A stretch of 64,000 bases of DNA. Source: Gottfriedia endophytica. Its GTDB lineage: Bacteria > Bacillota > Bacilli > Bacillales > Bacillaceae_G. The translations under genes and the position numbers were made by a program. Below the pieces are notes generated by a model. That model was not told the origin of the DNA. It was given only the letters and a program-made list of their open reading frames with translations, and searched no databases. This document shows, piece by piece, positions 18,648 to 28,246 of the stretch; the first letter of the stretch is position 1, and each line of letters starts with the position of its first letter. Where the stretch lies: the NCBI RefSeq assembly GCF_017814275.1, contig NZ_JAGIYQ010000007.1:124001-188000 (forward strand). Direction: 5' to 3'.

Positions 18648-18692
18648 AAAACCACTCTCCTTTGGTTAAGTTTCCAATAGAAAAGTGGTTTC
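18648..18692 (+). terminator. Hairpin with T-rich flank
   Basis: AAACCACT pairs with AGTGGTTT across a 28-base loop region. Confidence 0.45.
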
Positions 18693-18827
18693 GGATTTGT
18701 TTAGTATTGTATGAAATAAATAATTACACATGCTTGATAAAGGATTCACTCAAGAGAGTTATCCAAAAAGAAAGCGTCTTCCGTTTATCCCAAAACAAGC
18801 AATAAAGCCTTATATATAAAGGGTTTA

Positions 18828-19037
18828 TTATTTCATTTGGTTATTCATAGCCTTCATCATTTGGTTAATTTTCTTTTGTGAAGGTTTTTGACCCATTTGA
18901 GCCATCATTACTTTTAACATTTGCTCGTTGATTGGTGGATTTTTCTTTAAGTAATTCATCGTGTATTGACGAGCTACAAAGAATCCAATCGCTACGCCAG
19001 CAACAAGTGCTAGAACTCCGACTAGAACATAATACAT
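18828..19037 (-). CDS. yneF: UPF0154 membrane protein YneF
   Basis: This 69-residue protein has an N-terminal transmembrane helix with the [19 protein letters not shown] pattern (residues 7-25) and a Met- and Gln-rich C-terminal half ([18 protein letters not shown]). Both match the UPF0154 family closely. The function is unknown although the family is conserved across Firmicutes. It is downstream of sirA on the same strand, as in B. subtilis, and precedes the ccd region in the conserved order. Confidence 0.93.
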   Translation of the reverse strand: MYYVLVGVLALVAGVAIGFFVARQYTMNYLKKNPPINEQMLKVMMAQMGQKPSQKKINQMMKAMNNQMK

Positions 19038-19118
19038 CTATTGTTTCCTCCTTAAAACTTATCTATAACAATATTACTAGAACAAGTCGACGAAAACAAG
19101 TGTTAATCATGTTTTCCT

Positions 19119-19556
19119 TTAGATGTAACTTTGTTGAGTGATTGGACGTAACCATCCAAATCGATTATGTTCAACATCAATCGCAAGAAATGTTGAGCGG
19201 AATTTACGCAACAACTCAAAAAAAGTGGTTTCTGCATCTATTGTACCACTTGCAGAGAGAATTAATTCCTGTGGATTTATTTTTAAATAAGCTGTTCCTT
19301 CATCTTTCAAAATTACACTGAACTGCTCGCTTTCTTCTATATAATTAGTAGGATAAGCATTGTTTTCTTTAATATATGAATACAATTCGAATAATGGTAT
19401 TGGTTCTGAAATAAATTCAATCTGTTTTTCAATAATTTTTTTTAGGTCAGAATTTGAACGAGTATATTCACGTACAAGTTCATATATTTTTTGTTCTTTT
19501 CCATAATATTCGATCGAAAGTGGTTTCCTAATTAAGTAAATCATATAATTTCTCAA
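19119..19556 (-). CDS. sirA: Sporulation inhibitor of replication SirA (YneE)
   Basis: This protein of about 145 residues is recognised as SirA by the pattern IYLIRKPL near the start, EKQIEFISEPIPLFELY in the middle, ETTFFELLRK and FLAIDVEHNRFGWLRP at the end. In B. subtilis SirA is made under Spo0A control and binds the N-terminal domain of DnaA to block new rounds of replication during sporulation. The TTG at 19556 was preferred to an ATG nine codons upstream: it follows GGGGGTGG and aligns with the family start. Confidence 0.82.
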   Translation of the reverse strand: MRNYMIYLIRKPLSIEYYGKEQKIYELVREYTRSNSDLKKIIEKQIEFISEPIPLFELYSYIKENNAYPTNYIEESEQFSVILKDEGTAYLKINPQELILSASGTIDAETTFFELLRKFRSTFLAIDVEHNRFGWLRPITQQSYI

Positions 19557-19754
19557 ACTTGTCCACCCCCAAAATACATTCATTGTAATGCATATTATAA
19601 AATAGTTTATTTACAATGATTGTCTGTTTTAGAGGTAGAAAAATCACTAGTTTTGTCGATATAACACCTTTTTTATCATTTTTTGAGTATTGAGCATGTT
19701 TTTAACAATTTTTCCATTAAATTTTTATTAAAGGCTTTTTTCTAAGCCTTTTTG

Positions 19755-19967
19755 CTATTCAAGATGGTGATAAGTTTATTTCCGCTCCATGATGCTCGCT
19801 TTCCGTGGAGCGGGTGGTGAGCATCCTCGTCTCAATCGCACCTGTGGGGTCTTACATTTCCCGCTGCTCCCACAGGAGTCTCGCACCTTCCGCTCCAATC
19901 AACTTTATGATCAGTAGTTGTTTTAACAAAAACCTCTTTATTAACAACAATCTTTTAGAAAAGACAT
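19755..19967. repeat. Interspersed GC-rich palindromic repeat, copy 5
   Basis: Most of the sirA-ynzC gap (19584-20114) is this element. It has TTTCCGCTCCATGATGCTCG, GAGCATCCTCG, CCCACAGGAGTCTCGCACC and CCGCTCCAATCAACTT, with AACAACAATCTTTTAG at the right. It is more diverged than copies 2-4. A small hairpin (AAAGGCTT/AAGCCTTT) lies just left of it. Confidence 0.82.
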
Positions 19968-20087
19968 TTTAAAAGTATTAAGTAGATAATTTCAAAATCA
20001 TATTAGTTATAAGTTCATACTATTCATGAACCTTTGACGAATGTTTAAATCTAATACAGATTATTTAATAAAGAATGCTGAAATAAT

Positions 20088-20116
20088 AAAAAAAGCAGGA
20101 GATTTTTCTCCTACTT
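20088..20116 (-). terminator. Terminator of yneB-ynzC
   Basis: On the minus strand AGTAGGAG pairs with CTCCTGCT followed by seven T. The stem begins inside the ynzC stop codon. Confidence 0.88.
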
Positions 20117-20351
20117 AGTTTAACGTTCTCTTTTTCATTGCTTTTGCTAATTTTAATTTTGCAGGTGTAACATCTTTACCTTCTTCATCAACAACCTTAA
20201 TTGATGTTAATTGGTCCATCATACGAGAACGGAAGTCTGCTAAATATTCTTTACGTAATTCAGCTTGTTCAATTTTTTCTTCTTCCGTTAATCCTGTTGT
20301 TTTTGCTTTTTTTGCTAATTCATTTATTCGATTTAATTTATCTTGAATCAT
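20115..20351 (-). CDS. ynzC: UPF0291/DUF896 protein YnzC
   Basis: This 78-residue all-helical small protein has the DUF896 pattern [20 protein letters not shown] at the N-terminus and [14 protein letters not shown] near 28-41. YnzC is co-transcribed with yneA and yneB in the B. subtilis SOS operon; its function is unknown. Here it follows yneB by about 60 bases on the same strand and ends in a strong terminator. Confidence 0.93.
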   Translation of the reverse strand: MIQDKLNRINELAKKAKTTGLTEEEKIEQAELRKEYLADFRSRMMDQLTSIKVVDEEGKDVTPAKLKLAKAMKKRTLN

Positions 20352-20410
20352 CGGACATTCTCCTTTGATAATATTTTTTATACATAAATGATATATTACA
20401 TGAATCTTTG

Positions 20411-21094
<684 letters not shown>

Positions 21095-21113
21095 TTAAAT
21101 AATTCCAAAAAAT

Positions 21114-21127
21114 AGAACTAATGTTTG
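21114..21127. promoter_or_regulatory. LexA (Cheo) box between yneB and lexA
   Basis: AGAACTAATGTTTG matches the Bacillus LexA consensus CGAAC-N4-GTTCG apart from its two outer positions. A second half-site, CGAAC, is at 21086-21090 toward yneB. The position between divergent lexA and yneB fits autoregulation and SOS control of both. Confidence 0.7.
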
Positions 21128-21202
21128 TATCACCTATACTAACATGATATAATTAAGAAAATAAAGAGGAACGTTTTCTTAATGAGAAAAGGGGGAAAAA
21201 AA

Positions 21203-21850
21203 ATGAACAAGCTATCAAAGCGACAATCCGAAATTCTTAATTTCATAAAAGAAGAAGTTAAGTCGAAAGGGTATCCACCCTCTGTTCGTGAAATCGCTGA
21301 AGCTGTTGGTTTAGCATCTAGCTCTACTGTACATGGACACCTAGAACGTCTTGAGAACAAAGGTTACATACGCCGAGATCCGACAAAGCCACGTGCAATT
21401 GAAATTTTAGGTGAAAATACTTCATTAGATAACGACATACCATTTTCACCTTCACAAGAACTACACAATGTTATGAACATTCCAGTTATCGGTAAAGTTA
21501 CAGCTGGTGTTCCTATTACTGCTGTTGAGAATGTAGAAGAGTATTTTCCTCTTCCTACTTCAATCGCACCTTCAAGCGATCAAGTATACATGCTAAGGGT
21601 TGAAGGCGATAGTATGATTAATGCAGGTATATTAGATGGGGACTATGTCATTGTAAAAAAACAATACACTGCTGAGAATGGTGAAATTGTTGTCGCAATG
21701 ACAGAAGAAAGTGAAGCAACTGTAAAACGTTTTTATAAAGAAAGCGATCACTTCCGATTACAACCAGAAAACGATGCTTTGTTCCCTATTTTATTAAAGC
21801 AAGTATCAATCCTTGGAAAAGTAATTGGTGTTTATCGTAATTATCATTAA
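21203..21850 (+). CDS. lexA: SOS repressor LexA
   Basis: This 215-residue protein has an N-terminal winged helix ([36 protein letters not shown] near 27-46) and a C-terminal self-cleaving S24 peptidase domain. The scissile bond is Ala101-Gly102 in KVTAGVP, Ser137 (EGDSM) and Lys175 (ATVKRF) are the catalytic pair. It represses DNA-damage genes until RecA filaments trigger cleavage. The ATG 7 codons inside the longest frame follows AAAAGGGGG and matches the family start. It is divergent from yneB. Confidence 0.97.
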   Translation: MNKLSKRQSEILNFIKEEVKSKGYPPSVREIAEAVGLASSSTVHGHLERLENKGYIRRDPTKPRAIEILGENTSLDNDIPFSPSQELHNVMNIPVIGKVTAGVPITAVENVEEYFPLPTSIAPSSDQVYMLRVEGDSMINAGILDGDYVIVKKQYTAENGEIVVAMTEESEATVKRFYKESDHFRLQPENDALFPILLKQVSILGKVIGVYRNYH

Positions 21851-21851
21851 T

Positions 21852-21898
21852 TGGATAAAAAGAAGAGCTAGAAATTATTTCTGCTCTTCTTTTTATCC
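21852..21898 (+). terminator. Terminator of lexA
   Basis: GGATAAAAAGAAGAGC pairs with GCTCTTCTTTTTATCC. Confidence 0.9.
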
Positions 21899-21942
21899 AG
21901 TGGATTTATTTAAATATAAGTTCAATTTATCGGTATTTCCTC

Positions 21943-22140
21943 TTATTTATCTAATGATTTTCGTCGTTCCCTTTTATAGGAAATGAGGAAGTTTATTACG
22001 AAACTGATTAATAACAATATCATTATATATGAGTAAGAGATATCATTCCAAATTAGCTTTATTAGAAAAAACATAATATGTGACCCTAGAACTGCACTTA
22101 CCCATAATATTAATTGAAACTTCTTCTCTTTATCATTCAT
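21943..22140 (-). CDS. Small two-helix membrane protein
   Basis: This 65-residue protein has two hydrophobic segments (about residues 8-28 and 32-52) and a basic tail (KRERRKSLDK). The internal ATG with AGAGGAAAAA upstream was preferred to one 16 codons earlier that overlaps the preceding gene. No family was recognised. It is the second gene of a pair with 22163 and marks the start of the accessory region after lexA. Confidence 0.5.
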   Translation of the reverse strand: MNDKEKKFQLILWVSAVLGSHIMFFLIKLIWNDISYSYIMILLLISFVINFLISYKRERRKSLDK

Positions 22141-22162
22141 TATTATTTTTCCTCTATCTATA

Positions 22163-22600
22163 TCAATCCGAACTATCAGACAGTTCATCTATTGCTTTGC
22201 GAAATGCGATTGCTAAATAATTGTCTATTAAGCTTCTCGTAAATGTAGTTTGAAACACTTCACTTTTAAAGACTCCATTAGTGTAAAATAGTCTGTCAAT
22301 TCTCTTATCAATTTGTTCATTTTTTAGATCATCATAGTACTTTACATTTATATTTACTTGAAAACCATCAATTTCGATCACTAACTGGCTTTGATTTAAA
22401 TTTACTTCAATTTTTTCGTATTTCATAATTTTAATATCAAATTCTCCACTTGCTACTTCAATTTCTCGCTTTAATGATTCCTTCAATTCTAAAAAATATG
22501 ATTCGAGTGTGTTACAAATTTTATGATACGCTATATTTTTAATCACTGAATTTTTATAGATTTCTTTCGTCTTTTGTATAAAATCATTTCTAAATTCCAT
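22163..22600 (-). CDS. Uncharacterised soluble protein
   Basis: This 145-residue protein is charged and mixed alpha/beta by appearance, with no transmembrane segment or known motif. The ATG directly after GGAGGGGGTACA was chosen over one 12 codons upstream. It precedes the small membrane protein gene at 21943 by about 20 bases, so the two are probably co-transcribed. The function is unknown. Confidence 0.55.
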   Translation of the reverse strand: MEFRNDFIQKTKEIYKNSVIKNIAYHKICNTLESYFLELKESLKREIEVASGEFDIKIMKYEKIEVNLNQSQLVIEIDGFQVNINVKYYDDLKNEQIDKRIDRLFYTNGVFKSEVFQTTFTRSLIDNYLAIAFRKAIDELSDSSD

Positions 22601-22672
22601 TGTACCCCCTCCATTTCTTAATAGTTGTATAAACATTTATATTCATAAAATAGTAATAATATCATTATTTAG

Positions 22673-22723
22673 TGAGGGTTATTCTCAATAAAATAACCCT
22701 CGGCATTTATATTGCCGAGGGCT
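22673..22723 (-). terminator. Double hairpin terminator
   Basis: Two adjacent stems share a GAGGG block: GAGGGTTAT/ATAACCCTC and CCCTCGGC/GCCGAGGG. On the minus strand the second is followed by TTATTTT and ends the gene at 22751. The shared block means the two stems cannot form together. Confidence 0.75.
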
Positions 22724-22750
22724 TTAGATTAAATGAATTGTAATTTTTAT

Positions 22751-23194
22751 TTACTCTTGAGGTGTTGATTGATTAGTTTCCTTAATATTTCCCGTTGAAT
22801 TTAATAATTTTTTTCCAGTTTTCTTCTTATAAGTATTTTCTGCTTCTTTAATAACTGCTTTTAAATAAGTGATTTCATTTGTTAATTCGTCCATCTTTTT
22901 TTCAAAACCTTTAATCTCTTCATTAAGATTCGTTTTTTGCAATTCAACATTCATATCAAACTCATTTAAATTTTTTGTTACAAATTGACTTTCATTCGTG
23001 TATTGATATGAAACATTCATTAACACACTCTTCTTAAAATCAGCAAAAGGTTGTAATTTCTCTAATTCCTTTTTGGCATTATTTAGTTCCTCTTTGCTTT
23101 GTTTTAACTCTTTCTCACTCGTCTCCAATTGTTGTTGAAATCCCATTATCCAATCAGTAATTTTATCTTTAATATCATTAATATTACTCATCAC
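22751..23194 (-). CDS. Coiled-coil protein, function unknown
   Basis: This 147-residue protein is strongly predicted coiled coil by eye (about residues 15-50 and 85-120, heptads such as LETSEKELKQSKEELNNAKK). It has a short Lys- and Thr-rich tail. There is no signal peptide or membrane helix. It has its own terminator and no partner on the same strand nearby. No family was recognised. Confidence 0.55.
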   Translation of the reverse strand: MMSNINDIKDKITDWIMGFQQQLETSEKELKQSKEELNNAKKELEKLQPFADFKKSVLMNVSYQYTNESQFVTKNLNEFDMNVELQKTNLNEEIKGFEKKMDELTNEITYLKAVIKEAENTYKKKTGKKLLNSTGNIKETNQSTPQE

Positions 23195-23373
23195 AGCACT
23201 CCAGTTTTTGTCTTACTATCTAAAACAAAAGAAAATCATCTACTTATTAAAGTAAACAAAAGTATAACTAAATACACATGCATTTGATTAGTTTTTATTA
23301 CCTAAGACAATTGAAAGACCAGACTTTATTAAAGTTTTAAACACATTACAATCTTTTCTCCAATCCGGCCCAT

Positions 23374-23629
23374 ACTTCGTTCACCAGTGTCAATAAATTA
23401 GTCGAACTCTTATATAAAAATAATGGAATCAGTTTTGTATTAGAAACGATTTACAAAAACTCACATTATTCTACCTTCCTAAAACCAATTGAGTATGTTT
23501 CAAATAATCCTGCTCCTGATCAAACAATTTATATTATTTTTTCTAAGAAAGTAAGAGATGAAGTAACAGATAATGTTGTGAACAGATAATGTTGTGAACA
23601 AATTATTATCTGATGATATAACCTATTGA
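23374..23629 (+). pseudogene. Decayed gene with 16-bp tandem duplication
   Basis: An open, protein-like stretch (TSFTSVNKLVELLYKNNGIS, later DQTIYIIFSKKVRDE) runs on the plus strand without a start. At 23566-23597 the 16-mer ACAGATAATGTTGTGA is present twice in tandem, which shifts the frame into a stop. Removing one copy restores VTDNVVNKLLSDDITY and a stop at 23629. Upstream, a second frame (ERPDFIKVLNTLQSFLQ) appears to be the earlier part of the same gene, separated by another frameshift. The family was not identified. The tail loosely resembles the C-terminus of solute-binding proteins. Confidence 0.5.
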
Positions 23630-23645
23630 TAAAATCTTTATAATG

Positions 23646-23685
23646 AAAAAAGGCGCCTCTAAATTAGAGAAATGCGCCTCTTACT
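23646..23685. terminator. Hairpin with T run
   Basis: AGGCGC and GCGCCT flank an inner CTCTAAATTAGAG stem; T-rich flanks lie on both sides. Confidence 0.6.
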
Positions 23686-23754
23686 ATTTTTGATTTTAAA
23701 ATTTCCATTGCTTATCTTAGAGAAACTTTTACATAAAATGAGAAATGAAAGTTT

Positions 23755-24174
23755 TCATTTATACTCCATCACCCAATATCTTTCTCCTTGTTTCCCTTCT
23801 TCACTTACTCTCATCCAACCATTGTTCTCATAAAAACTCATTGCTTTATAGTTTTCAGATACACACTTCAATCGTATAGGCTTGTTCATTTTATCTATTG
23901 AAGATTGAAGCAACTGACGACCTACACCTTTACCAAAGAAGCCTGGATGAACAAATAAATTATGTATAAAATCATCAGGCAAGTATAATGAAGCAAAGCC
24001 AAGAATTTGACCATCTTCTTCTGCTAAAATGATGTATTCTTCTACAGTATCTTTATCAAAGTCTTCTAATGTCATTTCGTCACTATTAGCCCAATGAAAA
24101 CTTTTCCGACGTGATTCTAAGTAAATATTTCTTAGCTCAGGATAATCTAATTTACTCGCAACTCTTATTTTCAA
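23755..24174 (-). CDS. GNAT-family N-acetyltransferase
   Basis: This 139-residue GNAT domain transfers an acetyl group from acetyl-CoA. The acetyl-CoA-binding motif A is VHPGFFGKGVGRQLL near 95-109. Motif B (YKAMSFYENNGW) lies near 124-135. The substrate is unknown. It stands alone near the left part of the accessory region and has an ordinary length for single-domain members. Confidence 0.8.
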   Translation of the reverse strand: MKIRVASKLDYPELRNIYLESRRKSFHWANSDEMTLEDFDKDTVEEYIILAEEDGQILGFASLYLPDDFIHNLFVHPGFFGKGVGRQLLQSSIDKMNKPIRLKCVSENYKAMSFYENNGWMRVSEEGKQGERYWVMEYK

Positions 24175-24359
24175 ACTTCCACTCTCACTTTCATTTATCT
24201 AGATATATTCAACGTATATATTAGAATTTATTTCATCTATACTAATTTTACTTTTCTTCAAAATCTCCTTCTTAATTTAAAATAAGTGATTTATAGTTCC
24301 TATAATCCGTATGATTATTAATTTTTACGTTAAACTAAGAGAAAAAAGGAATGATTTAA

Positions 24360-24527
24360 TTGAAATATTTCGTGGCTGCTTTACTCGCTTCTAGTTTAGT
24401 TGAAAAATACAGTTTAAATTGGCACAGAAGAGTTCTCTTTTTCTCTATGATTTTGTTTTTCATTTCTATTATCCTTTTTCCTGAATATTTGATTTATCGA
24501 TTAAAGAAATCAAAAAATCGATCATAA
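24360..24527 (+). CDS. Small membrane protein, TTG start
   Basis: This 55-residue ORF starts with TTG and reads MKYFVAALLASSLVEKYSLN, then a hydrophobic helix (VLFFSMILFFISIILFP) and a basic end (RLKKSKNRS). A possible ribosome binding site AAAGGA lies about 10 bases upstream. No family was recognised. It stands alone between the GNAT gene and the RidA-like gene. Confidence 0.4.
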   Translation: MKYFVAALLASSLVEKYSLNWHRRVLFFSMILFFISIILFPEYLIYRLKKSKNRS

Positions 24528-24647
24528 TACGTTTGAAATGAAAGATGTTCAGACATTTTTTCAAATTAAATAACATGTATTTTTTTATTTGATACCTCCT
24601 CCTTAGCGCATGGTATAATTATCCAAATGATATAAGGAGGAAAAGTT

Positions 24648-25037
24648 ATGAAAATCATTCGTAAAAACCCTGAGAATGTTGCACCTCCAGTTGGATCTTA
24701 TTCACATCTTACAATTTTGCCAAAGGACATGGATATCCTTGTTCTATCAGGGCAAGTTGGAATAGATTGTGATGGAAACATACCTGTAGAAGTAGAAGAA
24801 CAATTAAGAAATGCTTTACATAATATTTCACTTATTTTAAGTAGTGAAGGCATAACAACAGAAGAAATAGTTAAAATAAATATCTGGTTAACTGAGTCGA
24901 TTGATCGAGCTCAATTTACTTCAATATGGAATGAATTCCATAAAGGTAATCCACCATCTACTACTTTTGCTTATGTTTCTGCTTTGGCTCAACCAGCTTT
25001 AAAGGTAGAAGTTGAAGCTTGGGCGGCTCGTCCATAA
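24648..25037 (+). CDS. RidA-superfamily protein without the deaminase arginine
   Basis: This 129-residue protein has the YjgF/RidA fold signature: GSYSHL near 17-22, LSGQVGID near 33-40, and VKINIWLTE in the middle. RidA enzymes hydrolyse reactive enamines using an Arg in a P-x-R motif. Here that stretch reads PPSTTFAYV, with Thr where the Arg would be. It therefore probably belongs to a non-RidA subfamily with a different, unknown activity. AAGGAGG precedes the ATG and a terminator follows. Confidence 0.82.
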   Translation: MKIIRKNPENVAPPVGSYSHLTILPKDMDILVLSGQVGIDCDGNIPVEVEEQLRNALHNISLILSSEGITTEEIVKINIWLTESIDRAQFTSIWNEFHKGNPPSTTFAYVSALAQPALKVEVEAWAARP

Positions 25038-25089
25038 AAAATTAGTAAATAAATAATCAAGAACTAGTGCCATTCAACATTTTTGATAT

Positions 25090-25135
25090 AAAAATACCCC
25101 TTCGTTACTTATAGTACTTAAGGGGTTATTTTTAT
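25090..25135 (+). terminator. Terminator of the RidA-like gene
   Basis: AAAATACCCCTT pairs imperfectly with AAGGGGTTATTTTT. Confidence 0.75.
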
Positions 25136-25207
25136 TTTTTAAACTATTACATTTAATCCTCTCTTTAAATTTCCCCTGTATGAGAGGATACATTTTGGAA
25201 CATAATT

Positions 25208-25342
25208 TTAATTCTCTATAGCAAATTCAGGAATGAGATACATAATTGTCACTGGTACTGTATTAAATTCAGAAGTTTTAAGCCCATGATTAATACTTAC
25301 AGTGTAACTACCTAATAAGTTACTAAAGAATTTTTGATACTT
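25208..25342 (-). pseudogene. Gene 3' remnant in a decayed stretch
   Basis: An open frame of 44 codons without a start reads as a plausible protein end (KYQKFFSNLLGSYTVSINHG, then NTVPVTIMYLIPEF). It is cut upstream by stops. The surrounding 25140-25528 holds no other gene. The family is unknown. It indicates deletion or decay at this end of the island. Confidence 0.35.
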
Positions 25343-25528
25343 TTAGAGTTTTTCAATCTGCACTTAGAAAACCAGAAGTAACATATACAGAAAGAGATGA
25401 TGTTAATACTACATCCGCTTGATAAGATACACAAATTTTATTAATCGTACTTACTAATCTTGTTTCAGGTTTTAATGTAATACAATTTATCTACAAAATA
25501 CTTTTCTAAAAAAATAGTATATTAGCTA

Positions 25529-25960
25529 TTATTCATTTTTATCATTAAACCATATTTCACCTAATTGTGGTTTATAATTAGAATCTTCAGGATTATACGG
25601 TTTAGCCTTTTTTTTAAACTCATTATCAGAACATTTTCTTACAAGTATAAGTCCTATAATAAGGAGAAAAAAAATTAATAATAACAAAACTATTATCTTT
25701 ATAATACCATTTAATTTACTTAAATATGCTACATCAATATTAAAAAGTGCCAATCCATAACCTATAGTTACAAAAATCAATCCCACCCTAAAAAACCAAG
25801 TTTCTATATAAAGTTCTTTTAGTTTGGCTGGAATCTCACCTTTAACAGGAGTTATTATAACTATCATTTTTCTATAATCTTCAACGCTTCTTACAATTAC
25901 CATATATACTAGCAAAATAGCTCCTACAAGCTGAAATATATTAGCTAATATAATAATCAT
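25529..25960 (-). CDS. Three-helix membrane protein, function unknown
   Basis: This 143-residue protein has three hydrophobic segments (about residues 3-22, 55-74 and 86-108) and a charged C-terminal tail (KKKAKPYNPEDSNYKPQLGE). ATGAGGAG lies just before the ATG. No family was recognised. It is very AT-rich, like the island genes around it, and stands alone. Confidence 0.5.
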   Translation of the reverse strand: MIIILANIFQLVGAILLVYMVIVRSVEDYRKMIVIITPVKGEIPAKLKELYIETWFFRVGLIFVTIGYGLALFNIDVAYLSKLNGIIKIIVLLLLIFFLLIIGLILVRKCSDNEFKKKAKPYNPEDSNYKPQLGEIWFNDKNE

Positions 25961-26104
25961 CTCCTCATTTTGTAGTAATATAATAAATATTGTATAAAGT
26001 TTGGACTATTACCAATTCATAATTTATCCTTCAGTTCAGAAAAATCTAAATATACATACAACAGAAGGGCCGAACGAAATTTAAAGATGTTTCAAATAAT
26101 CAAA

Positions 26105-26953
26105 TTATTCACTTAACTTCTGCGGCTTAATCTCTTCTTTTTCTACAGTCTTAGATTTTTTAAATTCAGTATAATCGTCTATAATACTTTTTGCTAATCT
26201 ATCTATAGCAATAAAGACAGTCAAAATGATCCAAATCAAGTAATCATTAAAGGGGTTCTTTTTTTCAATATTTAACAATACTTTAAAGTCATTAAAACTT
26301 TTTCCAAAGGAAATTACAAAAAGCAATAAATAAGCTAGTATCCTTCTGAAATTTTGGGATGTTTTATCAAAAGTATTTAAGTATACCCACCCAGCAAGAC
26401 CTATTGGAATAAATATTAAACTAAAATAATATGCTTGATACGGAATATGACTAATACGAGTTACTCCTATTAATAAAACGTATATCACTAGAACAAGTAA
26501 CATTAATCCTAAACTAGTTTTCCCAAACAAAATAGAAAGCCTACTAATAAAGTAATTATCTTTATTGATTTTATGGATTATATTTTTTAATATACTGTCA
26601 TATTTAAACTTGCCTATTTTTTCTTTTAATTGCAAAATAAAAGTGGATAAAAATATAACCATCACAAAGTAAATTGTCATCGCAATTAAAATTATGTCTT
26701 TATTACTACCTTTAATCCAAGTAAAAGCTATTCCACAAATAAAAACCAATATTATTAAAATAAATATAATCTCACAAAATATGAGGATTCTTTGATGGCC
26801 CTTTTTAATTTTAGTCAATAACCATGTAGAAATTTTCTTACTACTATATTCTAATAACGGATAAATCCCTTTATTTAATAGTAAAAAAGATAATCCTAAG
26901 CTAATTGCAATAATAAACAAATAAAGTAAAAAAAATAATATCTCCTTCATCAC
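26105..26953 (-). CDS. Polytopic membrane protein, function unknown
   Basis: This 282-residue protein has about seven to eight hydrophobic segments, the longest near residues 5-28, 53-77, 85-107, 148-168 and 176-196, and ends in a short charged tail (ESKTVEKEE-like). No transporter or enzyme motif was recognised. GGGGTAACGTG precedes the ATG. It follows an unresolved decayed region and stands alone in the accessory island. Confidence 0.5.
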   Translation of the reverse strand: MMKEILFFLLYLFIIAISLGLSFLLLNKGIYPLLEYSSKKISTWLLTKIKKGHQRILIFCEIIFILIILVFICGIAFTWIKGSNKDIILIAMTIYFVMVIFLSTFILQLKEKIGKFKYDSILKNIIHKINKDNYFISRLSILFGKTSLGLMLLVLVIYVLLIGVTRISHIPYQAYYFSLIFIPIGLAGWVYLNTFDKTSQNFRRILAYLLLFVISFGKSFNDFKVLLNIEKKNPFNDYLIWIILTVFIAIDRLAKSIIDDYTEFKKSKTVEKEEIKPQKLSE

Positions 26954-27547
26954 GTTACCCCTTTAAATTTTTGTTTCTACATCTATCAATTATTTGTAAA
27001 AAAATTTTTAAAGTTACTTATTACTACTTTTAATAGACTATCAGCATCAAAACTTACTTTTATATTTCCAACACGTTTGTTTTAGTCCAATTCGAATAAT
27101 CCCCATTTTGTTTATAAAGATATTATCTGTTTTTGAATTTCAGATTATGAAACTATTGCAATAGTAACAATGCTGAGTGTAAAAGAACCTAGAGTAAAGC
27201 TTCTTACTAAGTCTGTAACAATTAACGATTTTTTATTTTCCCCTTCTTCCTATGTAATTAATCACAGAAAGATTTCTATCACATAAGTAGATGAGACTTT
27301 CTAAAACGTATACCTATTTTATTTTCGGTCTTTATAACTACAGTTTGAATAGTACTTTTGTATAGTATCAAAATATCCTATAGCTTTAAAATATACTTCA
27401 TTTTCAACCGAAACTTAAAGCACTGAATTAGTTCTTTATCCTAACAATACTAAAATTCTGCTATGGTGAAGGTTCATTAGAAGGCTCTTTTTGTGCTTTA
27501 TTTTTTGATTGTATAATTTCATTTCGTTTAACTTCTAATTCCTTTAT
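26954..27547. other. Decayed intergenic stretch with one gene tail
   Basis: Nearly 600 bases hold no intact gene. At 27461-27547 on the minus strand an open tail of 28 codons (KELEVKRNEIIQSKNKAQKE, then PSNEPSP and stop) looks like the 3' end of a gene whose front is gone. It starts right beside the terminator of the SLATT gene. The remainder is AT-rich with scattered stops in all frames. Confidence 0.45.
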
Positions 27548-27572
27548 AAAAAAGCATCCATTAAGGATGCTT
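27548..27572 (-). terminator. Terminator of the SLATT gene
   Basis: On the minus strand AAGCATCC and GGATGCTT flank a short loop, followed by six T. The stem starts at the stop codon. Confidence 0.85.
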
Positions 27573-28206
27573 AGAATTTATTAATAATTTTCATTAAACT
27601 TGAGAATAAAAAGATAAGTATAATTAACAGAATCGGATACATTGCAATTAGTACATTTAAAACTTTTTCTTTAGTTTTGTAGATCAAAATCGCTTTTTTA
27701 AACTTTTCTCGATTATCACCATTTGAAATATAAAAATCAACATTTGTGTGATTCTCTTTTCCAATAATTAACTTTTCATATTCCCTTTGAAATTCCTTTA
27801 AAGTTTCATCATTTAATTCTTTATTGCCTGATTTAAAACGATCAATTTTATTTATAAGAACATCTAATTGTTGATAGTTATTTTCAAAATCTCCTGCTCT
27901 TTCTTTGTAATTTCTCATACTTAAAAACATAGTAAAATACGTTAAGGATAAAGATAAAACAAGAAGAACCTTTGCTGCTACTAAACCTGTATGACCTGAT
28001 TGGTTCAGAAACCATACAGAAAGAATTAACACAACTAAAGAATAAAAATGAGTTATTTTTTCAAAATAATTATGCTTCATTCTTAACCTTTTTGAAGCTT
28101 CTATTCTTGACTGCCTAGTTGCTTTTATTCTCCTTTTTAAATCTTTGAATTCTTTTTCAATTCTACTTTCAAAAATATTTTCAGTTTCTAACCAATTTAT
28201 CTCCAA
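27571..28206 (-). CDS. SLATT-domain two-helix membrane protein
   Basis: This protein of about 211 residues has a charged N-terminal segment with RRIKATRQSRIEASKRLRMK, then two transmembrane helices close together (about residues 53-92), a long charged middle, and a C-terminal hydrophobic helix (about 183-205). This layout fits the SLATT family, described by comparative genomics as membrane effectors of prokaryotic conflict systems. The usual partner enzymes (CD-NTase, SLOG protein or reverse transcriptase) are not adjacent. The TTG after GAGGTGAT was chosen; the longest frame starts 7 codons earlier. Confidence 0.68.
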   Translation of the reverse strand: MEINWLETENIFESRIEKEFKDLKRRIKATRQSRIEASKRLRMKHNYFEKITHFYSLVVLILSVWFLNQSGHTGLVAAKVLLVLSLSLTYFTMFLSMRNYKERAGDFENNYQQLDVLINKIDRFKSGNKELNDETLKEFQREYEKLIIGKENHTNVDFYISNGDNREKFKKAILIYKTKEKVLNVLIAMYPILLIILIFLFSSLMKIINKF

Positions 28207-28246
28207 TTCAATCACCTCACAATTCAATCAAAATATCAAATTCTCT

